A stretch of 64,000 bases of DNA from Algoriphagus sp. Y33 (GCF_014838715.1 NZ_CP061947.1:5384001-5448000), one strand, 5' to 3'; numbered from the stretch's first letter, positions 33,128 through 42,814 are shown. The notes: generated from the sequence alone by a model not told the origin. A program made the numbers and translations.

Positions 33128-34278
33128 GGAATGATTTTCCGTGGTATGTCTTTTGGTAGTCTAGTGAGCATTTCGTAGTTCACCTGTTGGGTTGATTCGG
33201 AGAAGGAAGCTACGGTGATTTCTTTTCCTCCCTGCTTCCCGATAAGAATTACTTCATCACCTATTTTTAAATCTCTGACCTTGCTCACATTCACAGCAAT
33301 GGCATTCATCGTGACTGTCCCTACTACTTGGCAATAATGCCCATTGATCAGCACCATACCCTGATTGCTAAGTAGGCGACTGTACCCATGCCCGTAGCCC
33401 ACTGGAACTATGGCGAGACGGATATTTTCTAAGGCCATATAGCTGTTTCCATAGCCGACAAATTCTCCTGTCTTCACTGTCTTCAAACTCATAATGCCAC
33501 TTTTCCAGGTAATCAGCCGTTTAAGAGGATTTTTGTTCCCTTTTGGGAGTGAATTCAGTTTGGCGAAAAAAGTTTCCTTTGTAGGCCAAAAACCGTAACC
33601 TGCTATACCTATTCTTACCATATCCATGATAGTTTCGGGAAAAATAAGTGTAGCTGCAGAGCAAGCTGTATGGTAGGTTTTGAACACTATGTTTTTTTTG
33701 TTGAAAAAGTCCTTGAATTCGTGATATCTGGCGATTTGATTTTTTACTCTGACGAAATTGCTCACAGATTCGGCTCCTGCATAATGGGTGCAAAGTCCCT
33801 CAATAGTTATGCAATTACTGTTTTCCAGAAGTATTTCGGCCAACTTCTCACGTTGATTCCAATCAAATCCGGTTCGATGAAATCCGGTTTCAACTTCAAT
33901 ATGGATTTTGGCGGGAATACCTATCTCTTTCGAAATTGAGATTGCTCTGTTTAATCTTTCAAAATCAAACACATAAAAACTGATTCCTTTTCGAATAAGC
34001 TCCGGCAGTTCTTCTAGGTGAAGCATGCCTAAGATCATGATTTCAGATCCTTTTTTGGATTTTTCCCAGACTTCCCAAGCTTCATCCGAGCTGAAGGTGC
34101 TGAAATGTCGAATTCCCGCTTTTTCGGCTATTTCTACCATTTGCGAGATACCATGGCCATATGCATTGCCTTTCACTACAGCAGAGATAATAGGTTTTGG
34201 GCCTATTTCTGAACGGATATAGCGTATGTTTTGACGGTAAGCTTTTGAGCTGATCTCAAGGGTGGAGGTGGCAATCAT
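33124..34278 (-). CDS. alr: Alanine racemase
   Basis: PLP-dependent interconversion of L- and D-alanine for peptidoglycan. The 384-residue protein has SAVVKGNAYGHG with the PLP lysine, HIEVETGFHRTGF, and RIGIAGYGFWPT. FVGYGNSY carries the second catalytic Tyr. In the C-terminal domain the usual VSMD motif reads VTMN, a divergence seen in this lineage. Another product, such as a broad-specificity amino acid racemase, cannot be excluded. ATG 34278 is preferred to an in-frame TTG four codons upstream. It is divergent from tag. Confidence 0.88.
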   Translation of the reverse strand: MIATSTLEISSKAYRQNIRYIRSEIGPKPIISAVVKGNAYGHGISQMVEIAEKAGIRHFSTFSSDEAWEVWEKSKKGSEIMILGMLHLEELPELIRKGISFYVFDFERLNRAISISKEIGIPAKIHIEVETGFHRTGFDWNQREKLAEILLENSNCITIEGLCTHYAGAESVSNFVRVKNQIARYHEFKDFFNKKNIVFKTYHTACSAATLIFPETIMDMVRIGIAGYGFWPTKETFFAKLNSLPKGNKNPLKRLITWKSGIMSLKTVKTGEFVGYGNSYMALENIRLAIVPVGYGHGYSRLLSNQGMVLINGHYCQVVGTVTMNAIAVNVSKVRDLKIGDEVILIGKQGGKEITVASFSESTQQVNYEMLTRLPKDIPRKIIP

Positions 34279-34376
34279 AGTTGTATTCAAATTGAATCGA
34301 GAAAGTAATGTACTGTATTCCCTAATCCCAATTCTTGATTAATTTTATTCCTTAATTTGACTTTTATGAAATCGAC

Positions 34377-34426
34377 ACGATTAAAATCATCATTAAAACA
34401 CACAGGGAAATGATGATTTTAATCGT
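34377..34426. repeat. Perfect 18-bp inverted repeat between alr and tag
   Basis: ACGATTAAAATCATCATT (34377-34394) is exactly complementary to 34409-34426, with a 14-base loop. There is no T run on the plus side, so it is not a typical terminator. It lies 98 bases before the alr start and 146 bases before tag. It may be an operator or a small palindromic element. Confidence 0.6.
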
Positions 34427-34572
34427 CAAAGATTCCGTGTGGCCAATGAAAAACAAATTATAAACACATGAAATCGATTCGGTCTGAGGCAGACAGGTAT
34501 GATTATTTCTCCTGTGAGATTCCATAGCCTGTCCCGACAAATCGGGGCGACCAAAAAAACCATTATAAACAT

Positions 34573-35160
34573 ATGAAAAACACCTTTCAAGTTTCTGATC
34601 AAAAGCCTCGTTGTCCCTGGTGTCTTGGCTTCAAGGAATATGTCAATTATCATGATACGGAGTGGGGTGTGCCTGTTTGGGATGATCGGGTTCATTTCGA
34701 ATTTTTAATTTTAGAGTCCGCCCAAGCAGGTTTGAGCTGGGCTACCATTTTGAAGAAGAGGGAGGGCTATCGCAAAGCTTTTGCAGACTTTGATTATAAG
34801 GTAGTGGCTGAATTTCCTGAAAATTATGTGCAGGAATTACTCCAAGATCCGGGTATAGTCAGAAATGTGTTGAAAATCCGTGCTGCGATCAATAATGCGA
34901 TACGCTTTATGGAAGTTCAAAAGGAATTTGGATCTTTTTCCAATTACATCTGGGGATTTGTAGGTGGGAAACCGATTCAGAATCGTCTGTCCTCCATGAG
35001 TGAAGCTCAGGCCACCACCAAAGAATCGGATTTGCTTGCCAAGGATTTGAAGAAACGCGGATTCAAATTTCTGGGAAGTACTACTGTGTATGCACACATG
35101 CAGGCAACGGGACTATTCAATGACCATCTGGAATCTTGTTTCCGCTTCGCAGAGGTATAG
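34573..35160 (+). CDS. tag: DNA-3-methyladenine glycosylase I
   Basis: Removes 3-methyladenine from alkylated DNA (base excision repair). The 195-residue protein begins with the zinc-binding CPWC, then YHDTEWGVPVWDD, FEFLILESAQAGLSW with the base-binding Glu, and NRLSSMSEAQATTKESDLLAKDLKKRGFKFLGSTTVYAHMQATG, which holds further zinc and substrate residues. All are diagnostic of Tag. A leader of about 280 bases with a perfect hairpin and short repeats separates it from alr. Confidence 0.95.
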   Translation: MKNTFQVSDQKPRCPWCLGFKEYVNYHDTEWGVPVWDDRVHFEFLILESAQAGLSWATILKKREGYRKAFADFDYKVVAEFPENYVQELLQDPGIVRNVLKIRAAINNAIRFMEVQKEFGSFSNYIWGFVGGKPIQNRLSSMSEAQATTKESDLLAKDLKKRGFKFLGSTTVYAHMQATGLFNDHLESCFRFAEV

Positions 35161-35163
35161 AAT

Positions 35164-36684
35164 TTATACAAAAGCAAAGAATACCAACCAAACCAAAAAT
35201 AGTAGTGGCAGAAGAACCGGCAGAGAGAATCGAATGATGTAGCCAAAGAACGACGGCATTTTGATGCCGTTCTGTTCTGCTATGGACTTTACCATGAAGT
35301 TTGGACCGTTTCCTATATAAGTCATGGCACCGAAGAATACCGATGCTATCGCAATAGCCATCAATTCAAAAGATGAATCATGATATCCATTGGCCGCAAA
35401 CTGACGGACTTCTTCAATATTATTGATAGAAGCACCCTTGGAAGCCATGGCAGCAGCTAAGAAATTCAGATAAGTCGGTGCATTGTCAAGGAAGCCGGAA
35501 AGGACCCCAGTACCCCAATAGAGCGTGTTGTGTGTGATCATTGCCGCCCCGTCAGGTGACTTGGCAAATGCTCCAACGAGTTCTAAGGCAGGCATCATTG
35601 TGCCGAATATGCCTATAAATATAAATGCTACCTCCCGTATTGGTTCAAAGTTGAACTCATTGCCTTTAATCGCTCTCTGATCGGCAAATCTATACGAAAG
35701 AAATGCTACGGTCAGCATGATGATTTCTCTTATGTAAGAGAATTTTTGACCATCATAGGTAATTGCAGGAACACCTTCTATCACATTAGGGTCAAGGAAT
35801 ACTGAGCAAATGATGATGAAGAGCCACCCAAAATTCTTCATTCCTATTAAGGAAAGCTTGTTGGAGTAGGTTGTCATTTCCAGTTCACTGTCATTATTAG
35901 CCCGGCCCATTTTTCTATCTATAAAATAGAAGGCAACAGCTAATACGACTAATGCGAACATCCATGCAGGCCAGTTATGCTCTAAAGTCCAGAAGAATGG
36001 AATTCCTTTCAAGAATCCCAAAAATAGTGGGGGATCCCCGATGGGAGTCAATGAGCCACCTACATTGCTTACCATGAATATGAAGAATATAATGTGGTAA
36101 GCTTGAATATTTCCTTTGTTCAATCTGATAAAAGGGCGGATCAAGAGCATGGAAGCACCGGTAGTTCCGATGAGATTGGAAACCAATGCACCGATGATCA
36201 GCAAGGTTACATTTGCAAACGGGGTGGCTTTCTTGTCGATTTCAATCAGGATTCCGCCTGATGCAATATACAATGAGGCCAATAGTGCGATAAACTGAAT
36301 GTATTCTGCCAATGCATGGACAGGAGCATGAACATTTTCCAGCATAAAAAGATAATAGAAAACTACCAGCAATGCGAAGCCTATGGCAATTTTCGGGTAG
36401 TTTTTATGCCAAAAATGCTCATAAAATAGAGGGCCTGTTGCTATCATAAGCAGCAGCGCTACAAATGGAATAACCAACCAGATAGGTGCTGTATGATGCT
36501 CTTCATCTACAGCCTCTGCCACCATATCCTCATGTGGGCCTACTTGATCATTAGTTTCGTGATCTGCCTGGGCTAAATAGACTAGCTCATTATCAATGGG
36601 TTGAGCGTAAGAGGATTGTGCATTTAATCCACCAAAAAATAATATTCCGAAAAGTATGGAGAAACTTAAGATAAAATTCTTCAT
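35164..36684 (-). CDS. nhaD: Sodium:proton antiporter NhaD
   Basis: A 506-residue transporter of the NhaD type (ion transporter superfamily), exchanging Na+ or Li+ for H+ across the inner membrane. An N-terminal signal-like segment (1-22, then AQSSYAQ) and an acidic, His-rich loop (40-70) precede about 12 membrane helices. Typical motifs are LLIRPFIRLN, NVGGSLTPIGDPPLFLGF, FLDNAPTYLNF and YIGNGPNFMVKSIAEQNGIKMPSFFGY. It would serve sodium tolerance in a marine or saline-habitat bacterium. It is convergent with tag, with three bases between. Confidence 0.95.
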   Translation of the reverse strand: MKNFILSFSILFGILFFGGLNAQSSYAQPIDNELVYLAQADHETNDQVGPHEDMVAEAVDEEHHTAPIWLVIPFVALLLMIATGPLFYEHFWHKNYPKIAIGFALLVVFYYLFMLENVHAPVHALAEYIQFIALLASLYIASGGILIEIDKKATPFANVTLLIIGALVSNLIGTTGASMLLIRPFIRLNKGNIQAYHIIFFIFMVSNVGGSLTPIGDPPLFLGFLKGIPFFWTLEHNWPAWMFALVVLAVAFYFIDRKMGRANNDSELEMTTYSNKLSLIGMKNFGWLFIIICSVFLDPNVIEGVPAITYDGQKFSYIREIIMLTVAFLSYRFADQRAIKGNEFNFEPIREVAFIFIGIFGTMMPALELVGAFAKSPDGAAMITHNTLYWGTGVLSGFLDNAPTYLNFLAAAMASKGASINNIEEVRQFAANGYHDSSFELMAIAIASVFFGAMTYIGNGPNFMVKSIAEQNGIKMPSFFGYIIRFSLPVLLPLLFLVWLVFFAFV

Positions 36685-36725
36685 TAGGCTAATAAGGTGT
36701 GCTAGAGGTTCTTTTCGGTTAATTT

Positions 36726-36811
36726 AAGCAAATATTTGATTGGGGCGGATCAAGAATGGCTTCCGCTAAACTACAGCTTTTGCCCGATACAGCACAATCA
36801 AATATTTGCTT
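36726..36811. repeat. 17-bp inverted repeat upstream of nhaD
   Basis: AAGCAAATATTTGATTG (36726-36742) and its perfect complement (36795-36811) are 52 bases apart, in the gap between nhaD and gdhA. Each arm contains the palindromic core CAAATATTTG, so each arm may itself be a protein-binding site. Confidence 0.55.
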
Positions 36812-36865
36812 TCTGACTGATTTAATCAAAAATTAACTCAGCCAATCCAAAGACCAAGTATACTT

Positions 36866-38092
36866 TTACACGAGTTGTGCTAGGGCTATACTAAAGGAGG
36901 TTTCGGCTAGTTTAACTTTCTGTGGATTTAGGGAATGTACATTTTTAAGTGCCTTTTCGATGGTCTTGCTTACGTCAGTGAATATCGCCATATCGGTGAC
37001 TTCGGCGTTATCACTCATCAGATAAGCAAATACGCGTGCCATACCACAATTGGCGATGAAGTCAGGGATCACGGACACTCGCCGGTCAGTCCACACACCG
37101 GTAGGCCCGAAGAATATCTCAGGGTCTGCGAAGGGCACATTGGCACCACAGGAAATAACTTCCAGTCCGGAATTGACCATTTTCTCTGCCTGATCCTTTT
37201 GGATTAACCTTGAAGCGGCCGCAGGGATGAAAATCTCACTTTCCAGATCCCATATTTTGTTGTTAACCTCTTCGAAAGACAATTGGTTTTCCGCTACAAG
37301 CTTGTTTGCGTCTCTGTTGAGAAAAAGCTCACGAACTTCGTCCAGCGAATAGCCTTCTTCATTGATCACTCCACTTTCGCGATCTATTATGCCTACTATT
37401 TTTACTCCTTCTACAGCAAGGAAACAAGCAGCAGCGGCTCCTACGTTGCCCCAGCCTTGTATTACGGCGCGTTTTCCTTTGATGTTCCCTCCCCAGATTT
37501 TATAATAATGCCTTACTGCTTCTGCCACGCCGAATCCGGTGATCATATCTGCCACCGTATATTTTTTGGTGCCATTTGGAGTGAAGTCCGGATCCTCGAG
37601 AACTTTGGATACACCCTGTCTGAGTTGGCCTATTTTTCGGATTTTTTCAGGTTCAGTGGCATGAAAGTGACCATTTACTACCCCTTCCTGCGGATGCCAT
37701 AGACCATACGATTCAGTGATGGGAATTACTTCGTGGATTTCGTCCACGTTTAAATCTCCTCCGGTTCCATAATAATTTTTCAATAGGGGTATGACAGCCT
37801 TATACCAACGTCTTAGCACTTCGTCTTTGCGGGGATCTTTTGGGTCAAAGTTGATTCCTGATTTGGCACCGCCAATGGCGGGTCCCGACACAGTGAACTT
37901 TACCTCCATGGTTTTGGCTAGGGACTCTACTTCCCGCTTGTCCAGCCCCTTTCTCATTCGGGTGCCACCACCGGCAGCTCCTCCTCTAAGTGAATTTATC
38001 ACCACCCATCCTTCCGCTTCTGATTCGCTATCGCTCCATTCGAAGATGATTTCGGGTTGTTTATTCTCAAACTTTTTAAGTAATTCCTGCAT
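36866..38092 (-). CDS. Glu/Leu/Phe/Val family dehydrogenase
   Basis: A 408-residue NAD(P)-dependent oxidative deaminase. The catalytic domain has GGAAGGGTRM, GGAKSGINFDP with the active-site Lys, and GTGGDLNVDE. The nucleotide domain begins VIQGWGNVGAAAACFL and ends with an FIANCGMARV stretch. It interconverts an amino acid, most often glutamate, with its 2-oxo acid. Whether glutamate or a branched-chain amino acid is preferred is not clear from motifs. It has its own promoter region with a TATTTTTG box about 30 bases before the ATG. Confidence 0.93.
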   Translation of the reverse strand: MQELLKKFENKQPEIIFEWSDSESEAEGWVVINSLRGGAAGGGTRMRKGLDKREVESLAKTMEVKFTVSGPAIGGAKSGINFDPKDPRKDEVLRRWYKAVIPLLKNYYGTGGDLNVDEIHEVIPITESYGLWHPQEGVVNGHFHATEPEKIRKIGQLRQGVSKVLEDPDFTPNGTKKYTVADMITGFGVAEAVRHYYKIWGGNIKGKRAVIQGWGNVGAAAACFLAVEGVKIVGIIDRESGVINEEGYSLDEVRELFLNRDANKLVAENQLSFEEVNNKIWDLESEIFIPAAASRLIQKDQAEKMVNSGLEVISCGANVPFADPEIFFGPTGVWTDRRVSVIPDFIANCGMARVFAYLMSDNAEVTDMAIFTDVSKTIEKALKNVHSLNPQKVKLAETSFSIALAQLV

Positions 38093-38163
38093 GCGAATTG
38101 GGTTTATATCTGGGCAAAAATAGAAAAATAATCGAGTCCTGCTATTTGACGTCTGATAGGCGG

Positions 38164-39237
38164 TTAGCCGAAAATCAGTCCTCCCGATGAGTCATTACTT
38201 GCTCCTGTTACTGAGGAAAGGCAATTGTTTTCATTGCGGAGACGCAATACACCCAAGAAGCCAAAAACCAGTGCTTCTTTAAATTCTATCAATTCGGAGG
38301 ATGCATAGGTTTGGAGCCATTTGCCATCCAGTTGACCGTTCAGCCTATCTATAAAGAAAGAATTGTATGCTCCACCGCCTGTGATCAAGACAGAGGGGTG
38401 ATCAGAAGTTTGATTTTGCTTTACGACTCTGGCTATCTGAAATGCATAATGTTCCACCAGAGTTCGTAGAATATCTTTTTCAGAAAGACCACTTGAAATG
38501 AGCAGAGGTAAGAAATCGTCTTCCAAATTCTCCCGACCAAGTGATTTTGCATCAGATTTGGAATAGTAGGGGAGCGTGTTTAGTGCATCAAACAGTTTTT
38601 CATTGAGAGTGCCTTCTTTTGCCCAAGCTCCATTTTTGTCGTATTCGGCCCCCAGTGCACTTGCTTGGGCATTCATTAAGAGATTAAATGGGCAAGTATC
38701 AAAGGCGATACGTTTCCCTGCTGACTCCATGCTAATATTTGCAATACCCCCTAGGTTGATGCAAAAGTCGATGGATGGAAAAAGCAAGCGGTCGCCGATC
38801 GGTACCAAGGGAGCACCCTGACCGCCCAGCTGTATATCCAGCATTCGAAAGTCATTGATTACTTTTAATCCAGCTGCCTGATGCAGACTCCAGCCGTTTC
38901 CTATCTGAAGGCTAATCCCTTTCTCCGGCTGATGGAAAACCGTGTGTCCATGCGAGCAGACTGCTAGCGGTTTGATTTGTTTTTCGCTGCAATATTCCCT
39001 CACTTTCTTGCCCATCCACTTTCCAAAATCCACATCCAAGAGAGCCAATTCCAGAGCGGTTAGTTTATGGGAATTCATGAGCTTTTCCCCTATTTCCTTT
39101 GGAAATGGTACCGTAACGGCATCTAGAATCTCGTAAGACCACTGATCGTGAAGTTCATAGCTGCAATGGGCCATGTCCAGTCCATCTCCTGAAGTTCCTG
39201 ACATCAATCCGATCATGGTGTAATTTGTAGGACTCAT
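38164..39237 (-). CDS. anmK: Anhydro-N-acetylmuramic acid kinase
   Basis: A 357-residue ASKHA-fold kinase that hydrolyses and phosphorylates 1,6-anhydro-MurNAc to MurNAc-6-phosphate in cell wall recycling. Motifs are IGLMSGTSGDGLDMAHC (phosphate loop), AVCSHGHTVFHQP, INDFRMLDIQLGGQGAPLVPIGD, NLGGIANIS, FDTCPFNLLMN and TGGGAYNSF. It is divergent from coaX across 105 bases, with a TATCTTTG box on the minus strand at 39268-39275. Confidence 0.95.
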   Translation of the reverse strand: MSPTNYTMIGLMSGTSGDGLDMAHCSYELHDQWSYEILDAVTVPFPKEIGEKLMNSHKLTALELALLDVDFGKWMGKKVREYCSEKQIKPLAVCSHGHTVFHQPEKGISLQIGNGWSLHQAAGLKVINDFRMLDIQLGGQGAPLVPIGDRLLFPSIDFCINLGGIANISMESAGKRIAFDTCPFNLLMNAQASALGAEYDKNGAWAKEGTLNEKLFDALNTLPYYSKSDAKSLGRENLEDDFLPLLISSGLSEKDILRTLVEHYAFQIARVVKQNQTSDHPSVLITGGGAYNSFFIDRLNGQLDGKWLQTYASSELIEFKEALVFGFLGVLRLRNENNCLSSVTGASNDSSGGLIFG

Positions 39238-39342
39238 GGGTTAAAGTTTGTTAAGTGACGACTGGTCCAAAGATAATTTAACAAGGATAAAAGACACTAC
39301 TTTTTATTGAATGGCTATTTTGCGAAATATTAATTAAACTGG

Positions 39343-40059
39343 ATGACAAATCTGATTATAGATATAGGAAACACTAGAATCAAGTTGGCACTTTTTCAAG
39401 GCAAAAAGCTACTTGAAGAAGAAGTATTTTCAGAACTTGAAGATGTGGTAAACTATTGTGATTCAGTATTATTCGATCAATGTTTGGTGAGCTCTGTGAG
39501 ATGGAACCGATCCGAGCTAGAGGAGTTGCTGCCTTTTCGTTTTGTCTTTCTCAGTCCAGACACCAAGTTGCCTGTCAACAATGGATACGGAACACCCGCG
39601 AGTTTGGGTTTGGACCGGATAGCAGGAGCGATTGGAGCTTGGACTATACGGGGAAAAGGTCCGGTCTTGGCAATAGACATGGGAACTTGTATTACTTTTG
39701 ATCTGATCAATGAGAACAACACCTATTTAGGTGGAGCTATCAGCCCCGGATTTGTGATGCGGGCCAAAGCGATGCATGGACAAACGGCAAGATTGCCATT
39801 GGTTGATCTAACGGTGAAGCCTGTGGAGTTGATTGGCGATAATACGATCACCTGTATGCAAATCGGTATTTGGCATGGAATCGAGTTTGAATTGCGTGGG
39901 CAAATCGAAGCATACACCAAAAAATTTCCAGAAATCGAGGTCTTTATTAGCGGTGGAGACGCCCAATCTTTTGATTCATTGGCAAAAGACCTCATATTTG
40001 TAGTCCCAAATTTGGTCCTTTACGGATTGAATTCTATTCTAAACCACAATGTTGAGTAA
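39343..40059 (+). CDS. coaX: Type III pantothenate kinase
   Basis: Phosphorylates pantothenate in the first step of coenzyme A synthesis; type III enzymes need a monovalent cation. The 238-residue protein shows LIIDIGNTRIKLALF (phosphate 1), NGYGTPASLGLDRIAGAIGAW, VLAIDMGTCITFDLI (phosphate 2), and YLGGAISPGFVMRAKAMHGQTARLP (adenosine region). The 3' end overlaps the next gene by 11 bases, so an operon with the outer membrane protein is likely. Confidence 0.95.
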   Translation: MTNLIIDIGNTRIKLALFQGKKLLEEEVFSELEDVVNYCDSVLFDQCLVSSVRWNRSELEELLPFRFVFLSPDTKLPVNNGYGTPASLGLDRIAGAIGAWTIRGKGPVLAIDMGTCITFDLINENNTYLGGAISPGFVMRAKAMHGQTARLPLVDLTVKPVELIGDNTITCMQIGIWHGIEFELRGQIEAYTKKFPEIEVFISGGDAQSFDSLAKDLIFVVPNLVLYGLNSILNHNVE

Positions 40060-41332
40060 AATCAAATTGCAATTGCTGGGTGTACTATGCACCCTTTTCT
40101 TATTTACAGAAGCTCAGGCACAGTCTAGTGCTTCTACCTATAGTGCACTGGGTATCGGAGAGTTTAATTATTCCGGTCTTACCAATAATCAAGCCATGGG
40201 GGGGCTCGGTATCAGTTTTGGTTCTGCGTGGAATCCGAATGTGGTCAATCCGGCCCTGTCTACCAAAAACACTATTTTTAATTTTGAAGCAGCGTTGAAT
40301 TATAAAAAGATCGCTGCTGATAACGGTACTGAGACATCAGACATCGATGGAGGAGGGTTATCCTATATTGCCTTATCCCTTCCCGTGAAAGCAAATAAAA
40401 TGACAATCGGCTTGGGATTGAATCAAGTCACCAGTGTGAATTACAGCTTGCTTATCGAAAGCGAGGTCAACAACGCAGATGTCCAAGCTTATAATTTTAT
40501 AGAAGGAGATGGGGGGATTTCGGATGCTTATTTAAGTGTAGGGTATGCAGTCACGAAAAACTTCAGCCTCGGTCTCCAAGGTTCTTATCTTTTTGGTTCA
40601 ACTATCCGAACTGATCAGTTGTCACTTTTTGATAATGAAGGCCGTCCGGTAGGCATCACTACAGAATATTATGAAAGATTAACAGTTAGTGATTTTGGGC
40701 TCAAAGCAGGTGCATACTACTTTGTGCCACTGAACGAAAAAAGCAAGCTGCACTTGGGTGCCATTTATCAGCATTTGGGGGACGTTAGTGGAAAAGCTTT
40801 TGCCAAGCTCGCTGCAATTGGCCAAGCTAGCAACCCGGATTCAGATGGAGACTTGATTTCAAATGACGAACCGGGCAGTATAAAACTCCCCAGCCGCTAT
40901 GGATTCGGTGTTTCCTATGAAAAAAACAACAAGTACGTGATTGGTCTGGAAGGACAATATCAGGACTTCAAAAAGTACAGATCTCTGCTGGGGGATCCGT
41001 TGCAATTGAGAGAAGCCATCAAGGTAGGACTCGGCTTCCAAATCACCCCCGATTATCTTGCTATAGATAATGCGCTCAAGCGAGGTACGTATCGTTTTGG
41101 ATTGGAATATCAGCAGACGCCTTACTACCTTAACGCGACCAATATCAATGATCTTGGCATTAACTTTGGAGCATCACTTCCTGTAAATCAACTTTCGTTA
41201 GTGAATTTCGCTGTGAAAGTAGGACAAAGAGGAACCACTGATAATGGCCTCATCAGAGAGAATTATGTGAACTTTACCCTGGGACTGTCGCTGAATGATA
41301 ATAGCTGGTTCTACAAAAGAGTATTTGAATAA
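40049..41332 (+). CDS. Outer membrane beta-barrel protein (porin-like)
   Basis: A 427-residue protein with a signal peptide (ending AQAQ, about 1-25) and alternating amphipathic strands to the C-terminus, with aromatic strand ends such as FTLGLSLNDNSWFYKRVFE. The opening TYSALGIGEFNYSGLTNNQAMGGLGIS and a conserved NPA motif resemble the OmpP1/FadL-like or PorV-like barrels of Bacteroidota. The closest is probably a general conserved barrel found next to coaX in this group. The substrate is unknown. Confidence 0.82.
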   Translation: MLSKIKLQLLGVLCTLFLFTEAQAQSSASTYSALGIGEFNYSGLTNNQAMGGLGISFGSAWNPNVVNPALSTKNTIFNFEAALNYKKIAADNGTETSDIDGGGLSYIALSLPVKANKMTIGLGLNQVTSVNYSLLIESEVNNADVQAYNFIEGDGGISDAYLSVGYAVTKNFSLGLQGSYLFGSTIRTDQLSLFDNEGRPVGITTEYYERLTVSDFGLKAGAYYFVPLNEKSKLHLGAIYQHLGDVSGKAFAKLAAIGQASNPDSDGDLISNDEPGSIKLPSRYGFGVSYEKNNKYVIGLEGQYQDFKKYRSLLGDPLQLREAIKVGLGFQITPDYLAIDNALKRGTYRFGLEYQQTPYYLNATNINDLGINFGASLPVNQLSLVNFAVKVGQRGTTDNGLIRENYVNFTLGLSLNDNSWFYKRVFE

Positions 41333-41424
41333 GAATTAACCAAACCATACAATCAAAATGGTTAAATCCAAGAGCCATACTTGGGTTTATACAGGAAGAT
41401 TAAATTGTGCCGAATCAAACCTTT

Positions 41425-42732
41425 ATGAAAATGAAAATTAAATCTACACTACTGGGGTTAGTTGCCCTGCTTGTTGCCGGAATGGTTCAAGCTCAAGATG
41501 GATGGAACTTTCCGTCTGATCCTGCTCAAGAGAAAAAAGCAAGAGAATATAACGCAGCTTACACTGATTTCCTGAGTTCGGAGCAGTTTGTAGAAGCTAC
41601 CAAGCCACTGAACTGGTTACTGGTAAATGTACCTGAGCTGAATGAGTCTATCTACCAAAATGGTGTGAAAGTTTATGATGGAGCATCCAAAGCTACTACT
41701 GACGAGGCGCAGAAGAGAATCTATCAGGATTCAGTTATCGCCATTTTCAACAAAAGAGCCGAAATCTATGACAACGAGAAAAATTGGATAGAAAATAAAG
41801 CTTATTACGGATATCAGTATTTTAAAGATGATAAAGATAAGCTAGAAGGACCAATTGCTGATTTTGAAAAAGCTATGGAACTCAATGGTACTCTGAATCC
41901 TAGTCTTACAGCTGCATATTTTAATTTAGTTTATAGAAATTTTGCCTATCATCAAGCGTATACAGGAGAAGAAATTCTAGCGATTCACGATAAACTGCAA
42001 GCAATTTTAGATAAAGCTGCTGCAGATGGAAGTGATGTGTCAAGTCCTAAGAGTTCCTTGGAGCAGCTATTGGTAGCGATGGAGCTAATCGATTGTGATT
42101 TTATCGAAAATACAATGGGGCCAAAATTGACGGCTGATCCTACCAATGAAGTATTGGCAGACCAGATCTTCAAATATTCGGTGCAATACAAATGCTATTC
42201 TTCAAATGCATTCTTGCAGGCACTGGAGATGAAACATGCCAAAGAACCTTCTTTCTCTACATCTCAGGTAATTGCCATGAGATACATGCAGGAAGATAAT
42301 TCAGATAAAGCCGAGGAAATGTGGAACCAGGCATTGACCTTGGCGGAAAACGATACACAGAAAGCTGATGCTCAGATGGAACTTGCTAAAATCTATGCTA
42401 AATCAGGAAAGAAATCAGCTGCCAGAACTGCAGCTAAGGAAGTCGCTAATTTGGATCCTTCCAGAACCGCAGATATTTACTCACTGATCGGTGGAATGTA
42501 CATGAACTCGTTCAATGACTGCAAAGGCGGAGAAAGCCGTGCGAAGGATTATTCTATCTATATTGCTGCTTACAATGCCTATCAAAAAGCAGGAGATTCT
42601 AAGGGGATGTCCCAAGCCAGAGCTAGATTCCCTTCTAAAGAAGAATTGTTCACTGAAGGCCTTGAAGTTGGGTCTACCATTAACACCGGATGCTGGATCG
42701 GGGAAACCGTTACTTTGGCTACAAGAGATTGA
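41425..42732 (+). CDS. Exported TPR-like protein
   Basis: A 435-residue protein with a signal peptide (about 1-24, ending VQAQ) and a mainly helical body. TPR-type helical pairs are clearest in the C-terminal half (DKAEEMWNQALTLAENDTQKADAQMELAKIYAKSGKKSAARTAAKEV). A Cys-containing end (TINTGCWIGETVTLATRD) suggests disulfide bonding. It follows coaX and the barrel protein and is closed by a terminator, so it may belong to the same unit. A GTG six codons upstream (41407) is less likely than ATG 41425, which gives a clean signal peptide. Confidence 0.8.
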   Translation: MKMKIKSTLLGLVALLVAGMVQAQDGWNFPSDPAQEKKAREYNAAYTDFLSSEQFVEATKPLNWLLVNVPELNESIYQNGVKVYDGASKATTDEAQKRIYQDSVIAIFNKRAEIYDNEKNWIENKAYYGYQYFKDDKDKLEGPIADFEKAMELNGTLNPSLTAAYFNLVYRNFAYHQAYTGEEILAIHDKLQAILDKAAADGSDVSSPKSSLEQLLVAMELIDCDFIENTMGPKLTADPTNEVLADQIFKYSVQYKCYSSNAFLQALEMKHAKEPSFSTSQVIAMRYMQEDNSDKAEEMWNQALTLAENDTQKADAQMELAKIYAKSGKKSAARTAAKEVANLDPSRTADIYSLIGGMYMNSFNDCKGGESRAKDYSIYIAAYNAYQKAGDSKGMSQARARFPSKEELFTEGLEVGSTINTGCWIGETVTLATRD

Positions 42733-42750
42733 TTTAGTTAAATGATATAA

Positions 42751-42779
42751 AAAGGGCAGTCTGCGGGCTGCCTTTTTTT
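42751..42779 (+). terminator. Terminator after the exported TPR-like gene
   Basis: AAAGGGCAG (42751-42759) pairs with CTGCCTTT, followed by a run of T through 42779. Strong rho-independent form. Confidence 0.8.
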
Positions 42780-42806
42780 GCTTACAGACGTAAAACAATT
42801 TTCAAG

Positions 42807-42814
42807 TATCTTTG
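42807..42814 (+). promoter_or_regulatory. -7 promoter box of lptC
   Basis: TATCTTTG matches TAnnTTTG exactly and ends four bases before the GTG start at 42819. It marks the start of a new transcription unit after the terminator. Confidence 0.5.

Noticed and set aside
34468..34527. A 19-codon leader ORF before tag
   Set aside because: It starts in a context similar to the tag start, but it has no regulatory pattern such as repeated codons or an attenuator. It probably comes from a small duplication.
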